A DNA stretch of 64,000 bases from Runella sp. MFBS21 (GTDB taxonomy: Bacteria; Bacteroidota; Bacteroidia; Cytophagales; Spirosomataceae): NCBI RefSeq assembly GCF_029433105.1, contig NZ_JARNTW010000024.1, positions 43,856 through 107,855 of the forward strand, written 5' to 3'. Below, piece after piece: positions 26,878 to 35,897 of this stretch (position 1 is the stretch's first letter; the number at the start of each line of letters is the position of its first letter). The position numbers and the translations under genes are program-made. The notes beneath the pieces were generated by a model. The model was not told the DNA's origin, searched no databases, and was given only the letters and a program-made list of their open reading frames with translations.

Positions 26878-27567
26878 TCAATGCTGGGTTTTTAGAGCTT
26901 GGGTATGACTGAACGACAATTTTTCGGACAAAGGTGCTTGCTGAGGAAGGGCCTCAAAACGATAGCCTTTTCCTGATAAATCCTCTAGCATCCGAGGCAA
27001 CACATAGCTCATGTTTCGCCATGCTTTGAGGCTATCATGCAGCACTACAATCGACCCTGGGCTAGTATAGCGCAGGGTTTTTTCTAAGCAACGATCTGGA
27101 CTAAGGTATTTCTCGAAATCGCCCGTAAGTACTTCCCACATTACAATGTGATGGTCTTCCAAAAGAGGCTTGGCTTGACTCAGTTTGATGCGCCCATAAG
27201 GAGGTCTAAACAAGTTGGTCTCCACAGGTAGTATATCATTACATCTACCTACATTTTCCCAGTACATGGTATCATTGGTTTTCCAACCATTAAGATGATT
27301 GAAAGTATGATTACCAATACTGTGCCCTTGGGCTACGAGTTTTGCAAAAATATCAGGGTGCTTACATACGTTATCACCAATACAAAAAAAAGTTGCTTTT
27401 GCTTGGTATTTAGCGAGTTGCTCTAGCACCCACTCTGTTACGTCTGGAATAGGGCCATCATCAAACGTAAGGTATACCACTTTCTCTTGAGTCGGAATAT
27501 TCCACACAAAAGGCGCATAGATAGCCTTTAGTAAAAGAGGAGACTTATGTACAAACAATGGGATCAT
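26878..27567 (-). CDS. Polysaccharide deacetylase family protein (NodB domain)
   Basis: 229 residues. NodB motifs in order: VYLTFDDGPIPDVTEWVL (catalytic base and metal Asp), GHSIGNHTFNH (metal His pair), LFRPPYGRIKLSQ, VLTGDFEKYL and SIVVLHDSLKAWRN. It removes N- or O-acetyl groups from polysaccharide, probably a cell-envelope glycan. It is last in a same-strand group with a GT2 glycosyltransferase and a flippase-like protein, which suggests surface glycan or glycolipid synthesis. Confidence 0.92.
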   Translation of the reverse strand: MIPLFVHKSPLLLKAIYAPFVWNIPTQEKVVYLTFDDGPIPDVTEWVLEQLAKYQAKATFFCIGDNVCKHPDIFAKLVAQGHSIGNHTFNHLNGWKTNDTMYWENVGRCNDILPVETNLFRPPYGRIKLSQAKPLLEDHHIVMWEVLTGDFEKYLSPDRCLEKTLRYTSPGSIVVLHDSLKAWRNMSYVLPRMLEDLSGKGYRFEALPQQAPLSEKLSFSHTQALKTQH

Positions 27568-27599
27568 GAGCTGTTTTTTAGGGAGATTGGTATCTTATT

Positions 27600-28733
27600 T
27601 TATTTCAATTTTCGACCTTTCCATTCATATCCTTTTCGTTGGGAAACTATTCCAAACAATAGTACATACATTGGATAAAAAAGTTGCACTAAAGGAATAC
27701 AAGGAATCAACCTATTTTTTTTCAAAAATCTGATAATCAAACTTAAAAACAAAAATTCTGGCAAAAATTTAACAATTAAAATTGTATTAATTAGCTTATC
27801 CTGAAAATTATCAATTAATGTAGAAGTTAATATTAGTAATGTAAAAGTATTTACTAAAAATACAAAAACGGCCACTATCATGGTAGCCACTCTTTTATTA
27901 ACAGCCCACTTGCTACCCCAGCGGATACGTTGTTGATAAAACGCTTTCCAGCTTTCTTGAGGTTGGGTACGCACAATTGCAGTCTGATTTTTAAGGAAAT
28001 AGACGCCTCCACCATAAAATTGATTGATTTTTTGTAACAAAAACTCATCATCTCCTGACGCAATTTGATCTACACCACTATATCCTCCTACCGCCTCAAA
28101 GGCTTTTCTTTCATAGGCCAGATTTGCTCCATTACACATCGTAGGATACCCCGCTTCAAGCAAACAGGCCCCTGTCCCTATCAGACTCGAAAATTCGATA
28201 GTCTGAAAACAGTGAAAGCTATTTTTTTCGTCCACAAATGTTACCGGCCCACTGATAAAATGTGCTTGAGTTTCCAAATACGTTTTTGCATAGGTCTCTA
28301 GCCATCTCTCTCCTACCCTACAATCACCATCAGTTGTAACAATAAGCTGCCCCGTTGCTATCGCCAAGCCTTCCGTTATTGCTCTTTTTTTGGGCGCGTT
28401 CACAGGCTTATCTATAAGCTTGATAAGTTTTAAATCCAAGTCATTTTTTACCCCAAAATCTTCCACAATTTCGGCGGTACGATCCGTAGAAGCATCATCT
28501 ACAACGATGACCTCAAAATATTTTTTGGGCAAATATTGTACTTGTAAATCACTTAATAATACGTGTATGTTGGCGGCTTCGTTGCGAACTGGAATAATAA
28601 CCGACAATTTAAAATCAAGAGGTAAAATATACTCTTTGCTTGACGACTGCACCCTGATACGATTCCACATAATGCAAAGCCATATACAGGCCACCGCATA
28701 TACCAACACCGCCACTCCCCCGACAAATATCAT
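27600..28733 (-). CDS. Family 2 glycosyltransferase, membrane-anchored
   Basis: 377 residues. An N-terminal membrane helix is followed by a GT-A domain: LSVIIPVRNEAANIHVLLSDL, VIVVDDASTDRTAEIV, VTTDGDCRVGERWLE (DxD-like metal site) and YQQRIRWGSKW (Q/RxxRW acceptor motif), then two or three C-terminal hydrophobic segments (MIVAVFVFLVNTFTLLILT and so on). This is the architecture of processive or lipid-acceptor GT2 enzymes. The donor and acceptor are unknown. Confidence 0.92.
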   Translation of the reverse strand: MIFVGGVAVLVYAVACIWLCIMWNRIRVQSSSKEYILPLDFKLSVIIPVRNEAANIHVLLSDLQVQYLPKKYFEVIVVDDASTDRTAEIVEDFGVKNDLDLKLIKLIDKPVNAPKKRAITEGLAIATGQLIVTTDGDCRVGERWLETYAKTYLETQAHFISGPVTFVDEKNSFHCFQTIEFSSLIGTGACLLEAGYPTMCNGANLAYERKAFEAVGGYSGVDQIASGDDEFLLQKINQFYGGGVYFLKNQTAIVRTQPQESWKAFYQQRIRWGSKWAVNKRVATMIVAVFVFLVNTFTLLILTSTLIDNFQDKLINTILIVKFLPEFLFLSLIIRFLKKNRLIPCIPLVQLFYPMYVLLFGIVSQRKGYEWKGRKLK

Positions 28734-28745
28734 CTCTTTTTACAG

Positions 28746-29705
28746 TTATGGTTTGAAATCATTGCCCCACCATTTCAATTTCATTACCCAAACTATCCCT
28801 AGCAATACGGGTAGTAGGATGTTGACAAACCACAGCGTCAATGTCACCGCTACAATTTGACTGGGAGCTACCTCATAAAAACTAAAAAAATACAAAGAAG
28901 AGGCCTCTCTAATCCCCAAATCACCTAGAAAGTTGAGAGCCGGAATCAATGTTTTTGCAAAAAACACTAAAAAAATATTTGATATAGCTGCTCCTAAAGG
29001 CAACGTAACTTTGAACACCTGAAGCAGTAAGAAAAATTGGAGCGTAAATACTCCATACCTAATTACTGCCCACCGCCAAGCCGCCACGATTTCGCCAATA
29101 CTATACTGCGAGATAATCTCTACATAAGGTGCTACCCAGCGAAACCACCGAAATTTTTTGAGATAAAACTCCGCCTCTTTCCGTTTGATAATCAACCAAA
29201 TCCCTGCCACGATTGTTGACACCAATGCCCCTAAAAGGAGCCATGCTGCACTGTTTTGAAAGGCCGGCACATATACTATTAAGTACCCTATACCCAGCGT
29301 TCCAAATATCAGTGAAACATAAAACTGAAGCCCATTGGCCAACAATGCAGCCCCTACACCCGAAAGCCGTTGGTGGCTTTGAAGCGAAAGCACTCTGCCC
29401 GCAGCATCTCCTACGTTGTTTGGAAGTAAAAACCCCAAAGCTAGTCCAGCCAATACCCCCTTTAATGATTCAAAAAAATTGATTTTTTCTACTTTTTGCG
29501 CCAACAACTGCCATTTTCTACTCTCACATGCCCAATTGACAGGAGTCAACAAACCCACTATTACCAATTCTACCCAATGCTCCCGATTCAGGTTTTGACA
29601 AAGTTGCCAATACACATCTTCTAAACTTTGGCCTTTTTGTTGGATTGTCATATACAAATACCACAACATCGCCACCAAAAGCCCCCATTTAAACACCCAA
29701 GCCAT
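28746..29705 (-). CDS. Flippase-like (lysylphosphatidylglycerol synthase TM region) protein
   Basis: 319 residues from ATG 29705 (MAWVFKWGLLVAMLWYLY). Longer in-frame starts back to 29819 would overlap the divergent ruvC gene and contain no membrane helix, so they are rejected. Eight or so hydrophobic segments and the family motif FLLPNNVGDAAGRVLSL are visible, plus ALNFLGDLGIREASSLYFF. Related proteins (UPF0104/AglD-like) are thought to move lipids or lipid-linked sugars. It begins the envelope group with the GT2 and deacetylase (12-bp gap to the GT2). Confidence 0.85.
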   Translation of the reverse strand: MAWVFKWGLLVAMLWYLYMTIQQKGQSLEDVYWQLCQNLNREHWVELVIVGLLTPVNWACESRKWQLLAQKVEKINFFESLKGVLAGLALGFLLPNNVGDAAGRVLSLQSHQRLSGVGAALLANGLQFYVSLIFGTLGIGYLIVYVPAFQNSAAWLLLGALVSTIVAGIWLIIKRKEAEFYLKKFRWFRWVAPYVEIISQYSIGEIVAAWRWAVIRYGVFTLQFFLLLQVFKVTLPLGAAISNIFLVFFAKTLIPALNFLGDLGIREASSLYFFSFYEVAPSQIVAVTLTLWFVNILLPVLLGIVWVMKLKWWGNDFKP

Positions 29706-29769
29706 TTTTTTGAGAGAAATAATCCAAGAATACCGCGAAGGGGTGTTACTTTGCATCATGCAAAAAGAA

Positions 29770-30348
29770 ATGTCTAATCTACCGACCGAAAAAATTATCT
29801 TAGGTGTTGACCCAGGCACCCGTATTGCAGGCTACGGAGTCATTCGTGTTGTGGGGCCGCGCATCGAATTGCTTCAATACGGTGTGCTAAAACTCGACAA
29901 ATATAGTAGTCATGAATTGAAACTAAAGAAAATCTTTGACAGAATCACCCAACTCATTGAAGAGTTTTTGCCCGATGAAATGGCCATTGAAGATCCTTTC
30001 TATGGAAAAAATCCCCAATCAATGCTCAAATTAGGTAGAGCACAAGGGGTGGCTATGGCAGCTGCTCTCAATCGCAGCATCCCGATTGTGGAATACTCTC
30101 CCAAAACAGTCAAAATGTCGGTAACTGGCAATGGAAATGCTTCCAAAGAACAAGTCGCTTTTATGCTTCAAAGTATTCTTAAGCTTGAGCTTCAACCCGA
30201 ATACCTCGATGCCACGGATGCCGTTGCTATTGCGATTTGTCATCATTACCATGCCAACTCGCTTCCGTCGGCAGCGGCCAAGAAAAAAGGAGCTAAAAAA
30301 GGGGGATGGTCCGCCTTCGTAAGCGAAAATCCTAATCGAATAAAATAG
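29770..30348 (+). CDS. ruvC: Crossover junction endodeoxyribonuclease RuvC
   Basis: 192 residues from ATG 29770 (MSNLPTEKIILGVDPG); ATG 29758 is an alternative. Catalytic acidic residues are visible in ILGVDPGTRIAGYG, MAIEDPFYGKNPQSMLKLGRAQG and LDATDAVAIAICHHYH. It resolves Holliday junctions with RuvAB. The Lys-rich C-terminal tail (AAAKKKGAKKGG) is a small extension. The start region is only about 65 bp from the divergent flippase start. Confidence 0.95.
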   Translation: MSNLPTEKIILGVDPGTRIAGYGVIRVVGPRIELLQYGVLKLDKYSSHELKLKKIFDRITQLIEEFLPDEMAIEDPFYGKNPQSMLKLGRAQGVAMAAALNRSIPIVEYSPKTVKMSVTGNGNASKEQVAFMLQSILKLELQPEYLDATDAVAIAICHHYHANSLPSAAAKKKGAKKGGWSAFVSENPNRIK

Positions 30349-30420
30349 GAACAATTGTACAGTAAGTCTATTTTTATGGGGCAATAGTGGCAAAACCTAC
30401 CTCAGTTGTCATACATAGAG

Positions 30421-30451
30421 TTTGTAAAAAAACGCTGCTTGACTATTTTTG
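30421..30451 (+). promoter_or_regulatory. Consensus Bacteroidota promoter for the gene at 30494
   Basis: TTTG at 30421-30424, 19-base spacer, TATTTTTG at 30444-30451, an exact -33/-7 pair. Predicted start of transcription near 30456, about 38 bases before the TTG start codon. Confidence 0.8.
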
Positions 30452-30493
30452 CAGATAAGTCCATCAACCGAACCCTTAGAAAAACTCATATAG

Positions 30494-31504
30494 TTGAACT
30501 TTACAGCCAAAATAACGCTTGTTTGTATTTTTGTTTTCGTCTCCTTAGCGTCTTTTTCCCAAGAAGTACACATCAAAGTACTTCAACAAGGAAAAACGTT
30601 TAAGGATTCTTCTTATTATGACATCATTCCGGTGGGCAATCAGTACTGGATTGGGGGCAAATACGGCACCTTAAAGTCTAGTGATGCGCTAGGAAATCTT
30701 TCTGATATTCCCTACCCCAATCAATTCGTGGACATTTACAAAATAGATCGATTTGACAATCAAAATTTAATCGCTTGCGCCGACAAAGGAATCATTTACA
30801 AACACAATCTCTCTTCAAAGCATTGGGAAGTAATCAAGGTAAAAGGCTACGAAAAGGCTTGTTTTTATAACATGGCAGTTATCAATGATTCAACGGCCTT
30901 TGTATGCGGAGGCAATTCGGCAATTGCTCATTCCCAAAAAACCATTCCGCTGGGGTTTATTTTAAAGACAATTGACCGTGGCAAAACTTGGCAAAAAGTA
31001 TACAGTAATGCCTTTAAAATGGTATGGTGCGTCAAAGTCAACCCCTACAATCAAAAAGTGTATGCCCTCATGTATACTCCAAATCAAACTCATTTATACG
31101 CTTTTGAAGATGAGAAATGGAAGCGTAAAGAAAAAATTGGCAACAGTATTTTTCATGAAATACAATTTGATAATGAGAATGATTTTGTCGCTATGGGTGG
31201 TTGGATTGGCAAAAAAGGAAGAATCCACTACAACACAAAGAAACATATCATTCGTCAAGCGGGTTTGGTATGGGGACGGGTTTCAAATGAGCAATATGAT
31301 CTTTATACTGCCTGCAACGGCCACGTCATATTGAGCGACAAAACCGATACATTCAAAACATTTGGCGTAAAGCTCAACGATGAATTTAGCATTTACGAAG
31401 CTATTTTTACCTCCCCCAACACCGCGCTCGCCATAGGAAGTGCCCAAACTTTACTCCATATCACGATTGCAGCACCTTCAATTAGCGCCCATCAATCGCA
31501 CTGA
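30494..31504 (+). CDS. Exported hypothetical protein with beta-propeller-like repeats
   Basis: 336 residues beginning at a TTG codon; no in-frame ATG occurs before residue 127, and a signal peptide (LVCIFVFVSLASFSQ) follows the TTG immediately, so the rare start is well supported. The mature part shows repeating YWIGGKYGTLKSSD, ACADKGIIYKHN, FVCGGNSAIAHS and FILKTIDRGKTWQKV units, like BNR/Ycf48-type propellers (TxDxGxTW). I cannot assign a function. Its 3' end overlaps the convergent neighbour by 23 bp. Confidence 0.75.
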   Translation: MNFTAKITLVCIFVFVSLASFSQEVHIKVLQQGKTFKDSSYYDIIPVGNQYWIGGKYGTLKSSDALGNLSDIPYPNQFVDIYKIDRFDNQNLIACADKGIIYKHNLSSKHWEVIKVKGYEKACFYNMAVINDSTAFVCGGNSAIAHSQKTIPLGFILKTIDRGKTWQKVYSNAFKMVWCVKVNPYNQKVYALMYTPNQTHLYAFEDEKWKRKEKIGNSIFHEIQFDNENDFVAMGGWIGKKGRIHYNTKKHIIRQAGLVWGRVSNEQYDLYTACNGHVILSDKTDTFKTFGVKLNDEFSIYEAIFTSPNTALAIGSAQTLLHITIAAPSISAHQSH

Positions 31505-32990
31505 TCGGCGGTTCTGCTTGAAGTAAAGAATATTTGTGCAATGCTTGCGCTACGAGTGCAGTAGTGTAAGCTTCCGAAGTAAAATAGAGGGCATTTCTTA
31601 CCACTGTTCCTCCCGAAAAAAACACCCCTCCTTTCCAGTAAACGTGATTTTGTTCAAACTGCCGCTGACTCAACAAAAAAGCAAGCGATTGGTCAATATA
31701 GTGATGAGCTACCTCTAGCCCGGCTGATTTGAAATTAAGCAAGCTTAAAAGGGCATAGACTGTGGATTGAATTTTATCTCGGTGATTTACTTTCTTCCGA
31801 CTTACGTAGCTTCCATTTTTTTGCTGCGATTTTAGCAGATGTTGAAGCATAACATGAGCGGTATTCTTAAGGGCGGTATCACCTGCCACCAAAGCCCGCG
31901 AAACAGCATAATGAAAATGATAGTGATTAGGATAATAGTGCGCCGCTCTCCGCCAGCGTTTATGTCGCGCTTGGTGTTCTATGAATCGATGCGCCCCTTC
32001 TTTCCCTCTGCTACTTGATAGTTCTCCTTTTTTTTGTAAGTAGGTAAGTACATTCGCATTGACCACCGCATCGAGGTCGTTTGTGCCGTAAGGAATATAA
32101 GGCTGATAGGGCTTAGGATAGCAAATACTACTCTTCAAAAAGAAAATTTTGTTGTGCCCAATCGTTTTCAGGATATTCCATTTTTTAAAATCTGCTTCTT
32201 TGCCAAGCCATGTCATATAAGCTCCCGATTCAGGAATGCCATTGAAAAGATAATTGTACCAATGTCGATTTTTGCGGTTTTGATCGAGATAGCTGTCAAA
32301 TTCACTGGCACCGATTAGCGTGTCTTTTGCTCCGAAAATCTGATTATGAAACCAAATAGCCAGATTTCCCGAAGCCGTATCGTCTGCATCATTTTCTACA
32401 TTGGCAGCGTTGTTGATATATCTTGATTTTAGTTTGTAATGAGTCGGGCGCCTTACCAGAGGTACGGGCTCAGGTTCGGGGCCTTTTTGTAAATCACGGT
32501 TTGGGGGGAGTTTTTTCCAAAAATTAAATCTATGAGCCGTCGCATAACTCAAAATTTCAGGATAAGCGAGCAGAAGCATGGGCTTAATCTGGCCTAAAGA
32601 ACTATCGGTCAGATACATCTCTGACAAGATATTGTGAATACCCGAAGTAGTAAAACTATTGGAATCTCGGTACTTGTGGCGAGTGCCAAGCAACAAAAAC
32701 CGCGTGTGCATTTGCATATAAGCGGGCCACTCTCCTTTATAAACTTGGCCTTCTATAGTTTGCTGGCACTGAATCTGTTGTAAATATTTCAGCGATTTTT
32801 CTAAAGTTTGCCGGATTGTATCCGCGTTTACGACCACATGTTGGGCAGAAAGGCTTTTACTAAAAAGTAGGTTAAACAATAAAACAAAGCACCATTTAGA
32901 CCCGAAAGTAAGGTTTTTTACAGGGTATTTTGGGCATTTTCTCCCCCAAAACTTTATTTTTATACATTTTATCGAAAATCTCACTTCCAT
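31482..32990 (-). CDS. Exported hypothetical protein, helical repeat type
   Basis: 502 residues from ATG 32990; a longer form could start at 33041. A hydrophobic export segment (KWCFVLLFNLLFSKSLSAQ) is preceded by an unusually long basic stretch, so the exact start is uncertain. The body is mostly helical with repeats resembling toroid-type proteins (VNANVLTYLQKKGEL, STVYALLSLLNFKSAG, SEAYTTALVAQALHKY) and a His/Tyr-rich segment (YYPNHYHFHYAVSRAL). No family recognised. It overlaps the convergent propeller gene by 23 bp. Confidence 0.65.
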   Translation of the reverse strand: MEVRFSIKCIKIKFWGRKCPKYPVKNLTFGSKWCFVLLFNLLFSKSLSAQHVVVNADTIRQTLEKSLKYLQQIQCQQTIEGQVYKGEWPAYMQMHTRFLLLGTRHKYRDSNSFTTSGIHNILSEMYLTDSSLGQIKPMLLLAYPEILSYATAHRFNFWKKLPPNRDLQKGPEPEPVPLVRRPTHYKLKSRYINNAANVENDADDTASGNLAIWFHNQIFGAKDTLIGASEFDSYLDQNRKNRHWYNYLFNGIPESGAYMTWLGKEADFKKWNILKTIGHNKIFFLKSSICYPKPYQPYIPYGTNDLDAVVNANVLTYLQKKGELSSSRGKEGAHRFIEHQARHKRWRRAAHYYPNHYHFHYAVSRALVAGDTALKNTAHVMLQHLLKSQQKNGSYVSRKKVNHRDKIQSTVYALLSLLNFKSAGLEVAHHYIDQSLAFLLSQRQFEQNHVYWKGGVFFSGGTVVRNALYFTSEAYTTALVAQALHKYSLLQAEPPISAIDGR

Positions 32991-33122
32991 AAACAATACG
33001 CCCAAAATTATCTTCGTTATTAGTCCAGCAAAATAAGCCAATTCGCCTTAAACAACAGAATCTCTGTCTCTATTTTATAAGTTTGGCAAAGTTATTGATA
33101 ATGCCATTAGATAGAATTTTCA

Positions 33123-33151
33123 TTGTATTTTAGGCATTAATCGTATTTTTG
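33123..33151 (+). promoter_or_regulatory. Consensus Bacteroidota promoter of gldJ
   Basis: TTG at 33123-33125, 18-base spacer, TATTTTTG at 33144-33151 (exact TAnnTTTG). Leader of about 60 bases before ATG 33217. Confidence 0.78.
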
Positions 33152-33216
33152 CCTTATCATTGTTCGACATTATAAGATTTCACGATTTACAAATAACGGT
33201 TAACTATTTAATCTAG

Positions 33217-34521
33217 ATGGTCAAATTAAGTATGAAAGCGGCGACTTGTGTACTAGCAGCGGTGGTATTACTGGGCGCGTGTAAGTCTAAGCACCCTTCA
33301 AGCCTCAATCCGGGTAAGAAAAGTACGGCGACCAACGCAAACTTTGCTACCAAGGGTGGTAAAGGTAGCAAGAAAGGTAAGAAAGGAGCAGATGCTCAAG
33401 AGTCTGATGGTTTTGTGGTGATGCCTTACAAGTCACAGGTAGTAGGCCCCAACCTCGTTTTTATCGAAGGTGGACGCTTTACGATGGGAGCGCTAGAGGA
33501 AGATGTCATGAACACTCGTGACAACCGCGAGCGCACAGTCAGTGTACAGTCTTTCTACATGGATGAAACTGAGATTGCCAACTTACACTATCTAGAGTAT
33601 TTGCACTATATTCAGCGTGACTCTTCGGCAGAGGTACATGCGCGTGCGCTACCGGATACAACTGTTTGGTATGATCCGTTGTCGTTCAATGATTCTTATG
33701 TTACTTATTACTTCCGCCACCCTGGTTTCAGGATGTTTCCAGTAGTAGGTGTATCGTGGGTGCAAGCCAATGACTATTCTACTTGGCGTACTAGTTTCGT
33801 CAACTCAAACTTAGCCAAACAGGCCAACGGTAAAGGCAAAAAACCTTCTACAAGTAGAAAAAGCAAGAAAAAAGGACAAGCATTGGCTGAGTCTGAAGCT
33901 ATGATGGCCTCTACTCCCGCCCGCCCTGCGGTAGAAAGTGGCTATGTACTGCCTAACTATCGCCTTCCAACTGAGGCTGAGTGGGAATACGCTTCAAAAG
34001 CTATGATTGGTACTCAATACGCTGATGAAAACCAATCAAACCAGCGTATTTATCCTTGGGATGGCTCTTCGCTTCGTAATCCTCGCGGAAAACACAAAGG
34101 CGAGATGTTAGCTAACTTCAAGCGTGCGCGTGGTGACTACGCCGGTATCGCTGGTAAATCAAACGACGGCGCTATCATCACTGAAGAGATTTACAAATAT
34201 CCACCAAATGACTTTGGTCTCTATAATATGGCGGGTAACGTAAATGAGTGGGTATACGATGTTTATCGTCCATTGTCATACATGGATTTCAAAGACTTGA
34301 ATCCCCTTCGTCGCGATGGCTTCTTGGATGAGTCAAAACGCTACGATTCTAAGAATAGCAACTCCGTTGTAAATGACAAACTTCGGGTTTATAAAGGCGG
34401 TTCTTGGAACGACGTGGCTTACTGGCTCTCACCTGGTACACGCCGCTTCCTAGACCAAGATTCAGCTACGGCGATGATTGGTTTCCGTTGTGCCATGATT
34501 TCAACAGGAAGAAACAAATAA
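33217..34521 (+). CDS. gldJ: Gliding motility lipoprotein GldJ (FGE-sulfatase fold)
   Basis: 434 residues. Lipoprotein signal with LLGAC lipobox. The SUMF1/FGE-like domain is of the GldJ type: LVFIEGGRFTMGALEEDVMN, VQSFYMDETEIANLHYLEYL, ALPDTTVWYDPLSFNDSYVTYYFRHPGF and PVVGVSWVQANDYSTWRT, with a C-terminal YKGGSWNDVAYWLSPGTRRF. GldJ is an outer-membrane lipoprotein needed for gliding and for stable GldK/type IX secretion components. Two Lys/Gly/Ser-rich low-complexity inserts stand out, one after the lipobox and one around residues 205-228. gldK-N are not adjacent. Confidence 0.88.
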   Translation: MVKLSMKAATCVLAAVVLLGACKSKHPSSLNPGKKSTATNANFATKGGKGSKKGKKGADAQESDGFVVMPYKSQVVGPNLVFIEGGRFTMGALEEDVMNTRDNRERTVSVQSFYMDETEIANLHYLEYLHYIQRDSSAEVHARALPDTTVWYDPLSFNDSYVTYYFRHPGFRMFPVVGVSWVQANDYSTWRTSFVNSNLAKQANGKGKKPSTSRKSKKKGQALAESEAMMASTPARPAVESGYVLPNYRLPTEAEWEYASKAMIGTQYADENQSNQRIYPWDGSSLRNPRGKHKGEMLANFKRARGDYAGIAGKSNDGAIITEEIYKYPPNDFGLYNMAGNVNEWVYDVYRPLSYMDFKDLNPLRRDGFLDESKRYDSKNSNSVVNDKLRVYKGGSWNDVAYWLSPGTRRFLDQDSATAMIGFRCAMISTGRNK

Positions 34522-34556
34522 CAATCCCCGGTTCCTCATTTATTTCCTTAATATAC

Positions 34557-34593
34557 TTAAAAAGCGGAGGCAGCAATGCCCTCCGCTTTTTAA
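34557..34593. terminator. Bidirectional terminator between gldJ and the flavoprotein gene
   Basis: Perfect 14-bp stem (34557-34570 with 34580-34593) with GC-rich core and A/T runs. Confidence 0.88.
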
Positions 34594-34613
34594 TTTGGTA
34601 GGTATCTCATCAT

Positions 34614-35759
34614 TTATACTACTATCACCTTCCCGTGCGTTTGCTTGATTACCCACTTGAGCATAGGCATTGAATTCTGAAAAATACTCAGCGATAGTTC
34701 GGAAAGCCATTCATCCCCAAACAAGCGTTGTACGGTGCGCCCCACCCAAAGCCGACTTGCAAATTGTTCTTTCCAACGTTTTGTGTAGTCACCTTCAAGT
34801 TGTGAACGAGAAATTTTTCCTTCTAAAAACAACATCGTTTGTTCTGCCACGATTTTTCCTCCATGAATCGCCATCGCCATACCATTGCCACAAAGCGGGG
34901 TGATTAACCCCGCCGCATCACCTACCATCAAAATATTGTTTTCGATGGTTTGTTTAGGGGTAAATGAAAAACCATTAATGACCTCAGGACGCTCATACAA
35001 AAACTCTGATTCGGTGAAAATACGGCGTAAATGTGGGTTTTTCCAAAGTATATTTTGTTCCATATTAGCGATATCACCGTAGCGACGTAGATTGTCGCGA
35101 GTGGTAAGATAACACAAACAATATTTGTCTTCCTCAATCGCTGAAATACCACAATACCCATCTTGAAAGTTGTGCAGCGCTATCAAATGTTGGGGAAATT
35201 GGGTTCGAATATGATATTTTACGCCAATATAGGAGGGTTTTTCATGGACAAAATCTCGCTTCAAGGCCTTATCCATTTTCGAATTTTTACCAAAGCTCCC
35301 CAATATTACTTTGCCTAGAATCGCTCGGCCAGATTGAATATGTACTTCAAAACTATTCTCTAAACCATTTGTAACCTCATTTACTGTCTCCCCCAAACAA
35401 AACTCCACTCCTGTTTGAAGCGCTAACTGGTAAAGCGCAAAATCTAGCCGAAATCGACTCACCCCAAATCCTCCCAAGTCAAGTTGGGTATCTAACGCGC
35501 GCCCAGAAGGAGAGGTAAACCTAAAATGTGTGATCTCTTTTACCCCTAAGGCTTTTAAATCTAGTCCTAAATGTGCTAAATAAGGTCTTACTTCATTGGA
35601 AATGTATTCGCCACATACTCGATGAAAAGGATAATGCTTACGCTCAATCACCATCACCGAAAACCCCGCTCGGGCAAGCTCTATACTACTAATAAGCCCT
35701 GCCAAGCCGCCTCCTATTACGACTACATCATACATGCCTGATTGATCCTTGCTTTTCAT
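34614..35759 (-). CDS. FAD-dependent oxidoreductase, geranylgeranyl-reductase-like
   Basis: 381 residues. The dinucleotide-binding motif is YDVVVIGGGLAGLISSIELARAGFSVMVIER, followed by the PFHRVCGEYIS motif of the geranylgeranyl reductase branch and ILMVGDAAGLITPLCGNGMAMAIHGG for FAD. In Bacteroidota, close relatives occur next to a type III polyketide synthase and methyltransferase in flexirubin-like or alkylresorcinol clusters; those partners are not seen here, so the substrate is open. Confidence 0.88.
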   Translation of the reverse strand: MKSKDQSGMYDVVVIGGGLAGLISSIELARAGFSVMVIERKHYPFHRVCGEYISNEVRPYLAHLGLDLKALGVKEITHFRFTSPSGRALDTQLDLGGFGVSRFRLDFALYQLALQTGVEFCLGETVNEVTNGLENSFEVHIQSGRAILGKVILGSFGKNSKMDKALKRDFVHEKPSYIGVKYHIRTQFPQHLIALHNFQDGYCGISAIEEDKYCLCYLTTRDNLRRYGDIANMEQNILWKNPHLRRIFTESEFLYERPEVINGFSFTPKQTIENNILMVGDAAGLITPLCGNGMAMAIHGGKIVAEQTMLFLEGKISRSQLEGDYTKRWKEQFASRLWVGRTVQRLFGDEWLSELSLSIFQNSMPMLKWVIKQTHGKVIVV

Positions 35760-35897
35760 GGGTTACCCTTTATGATTTAAAACAAAGTAAGCAAAATGTA
35801 GTTTTGAAAATGTATAAATAAAGTAAGTTTTCGTTTTAAGAATGGCACGGTATTTTAAAATACTTTCAAAAAGTCCCACACTTAAATTCTATCAATA

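Noticed and set aside
29706..29819. Longer start for the flippase-like protein
   Set aside because: It would overlap the coding start of ruvC and adds a hydrophilic stretch not expected of the family.
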